50,213 nucleotides of DNA. It comes from an uncultured Lachnoclostridium sp. Lineage in GTDB: Bacteria > Bacillota > Clostridia > Lachnospirales > Lachnospiraceae. Within the stretch, counting starts at the first letter, position 1. Every line of letters begins with the position of its first letter. Under the pieces are notes generated by a model, which saw only the letters and a list, made by a program, of their open reading frames with translations, made no database searches and was not told the DNA's origin. A program made the translations under genes and the position numbers. Of the stretch, positions 50,159 to 50,213 are shown piece after piece. The DNA lies in NCBI GenBank assembly GCA_905212635.1, contig CAJMFH010000019.1:1-50213 (forward strand). The letters are read 5' to 3'.

Positions 50159-50213
50159 TGTACCGACCCCAAAAAGTTAGACCTAAAAATCTAACGATTG
50201 GAGGTCGGTATTT
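50159..50213 (+). mobile_element. Left end of an IS3-family-like insertion sequence (cut by window edge)
   Basis: TGTACCGACCCCAAAAAGTT starts a stretch that resembles the terminal inverted repeats of IS3-type elements in Clostridia. GGAGGT appears at the very end, as expected just before the first transposase frame. The transposase itself is outside the window, so this rests on the end sequence alone. Confidence 0.5.

Overview
This window looks like a chromosomal segment of an anaerobic, spore-forming, motile member of the Clostridia, most likely family Lachnospiraceae. The evidence is a spoIIAA-spoIIAB-sigF operon, scattered chemotaxis genes (CheX-like, CheY, CheW, a methyl-accepting receptor), a family-typical high-cysteine mini-protein, a GH10 xylanase lipoprotein, moderate GC with AT-rich gaps, and strong AGGAGG ribosome sites. 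The assignment is an inference from gene content; no 16S gene is present.

Layout. 1-7807 (minus): an Mrp/Mbh-type ion-translocating membrane module in the order E-F-G-MbhD-(MbhE+B)-C-D, followed by three more antiporter-like subunits; the last runs off the left edge. 7898-9172: purA with a promoter and a palindrome near its start site. 9385-10081: a ribbon-helix-helix/PIN toxin-antitoxin pair. 10277-10783 (plus): a Cu,Zn superoxide dismutase-like protein. 10815-19574 (minus): four secreted proteins, including a 1798-residue CHAP-type surface protein, driven from a divergent promoter region with three copies of a palindromic operator. The facing gene (19786-20046) is a small XRE regulator. 20171-23916 (minus): purC-purF-purB, with a folded element between purF and purB. 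23959-25317: a GH3-fold lipoprotein with altered catalytic motifs. 25438-27004: a high-cysteine mini-protein, a 40-residue acidic ORF and aroC. 27232-28492 (plus): a CheX-like phosphatase and CheY. 28494-28893: two 120-bp structured repeats. 28948-35599 (minus): secA-prfB-cheW-hom-lysC. 35822-37548: hpf, a DnaA-box cluster, and a methyltransferase gene cut by an in-frame stop. 37579-38022: a repeat-rich gap and tRNA-Arg. 38060-39615: the sporulation sigma-F operon. 39781-43026: a zinc-ribbon/TPR membrane protein with a 48-residue leader gene, and a chemoreceptor. 43196-45136 (plus): a DUF2207 membrane protein. 45421-48902 (minus): nadC, nadB and a xylanase. 49080-50126 (plus): trpS, followed by what looks like the left end of an IS3-type element.

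The genes fall into housekeeping groups (purines, aspartate-family amino acids, chorismate, NAD, protein export, translation) with a few accessory insertions. The best candidate for an undescribed system is the XRE-controlled operon of secreted proteins at 10815-20046. Two of its members share a C-terminal domain I cannot name, and the sequence shows a clear regulator-operator arrangement. The 120-bp repeats are the best candidate for an undescribed structured nucleic-acid element, because their only two differences are compensatory. No sequence search or folding software was available; family names come from motif recognition.
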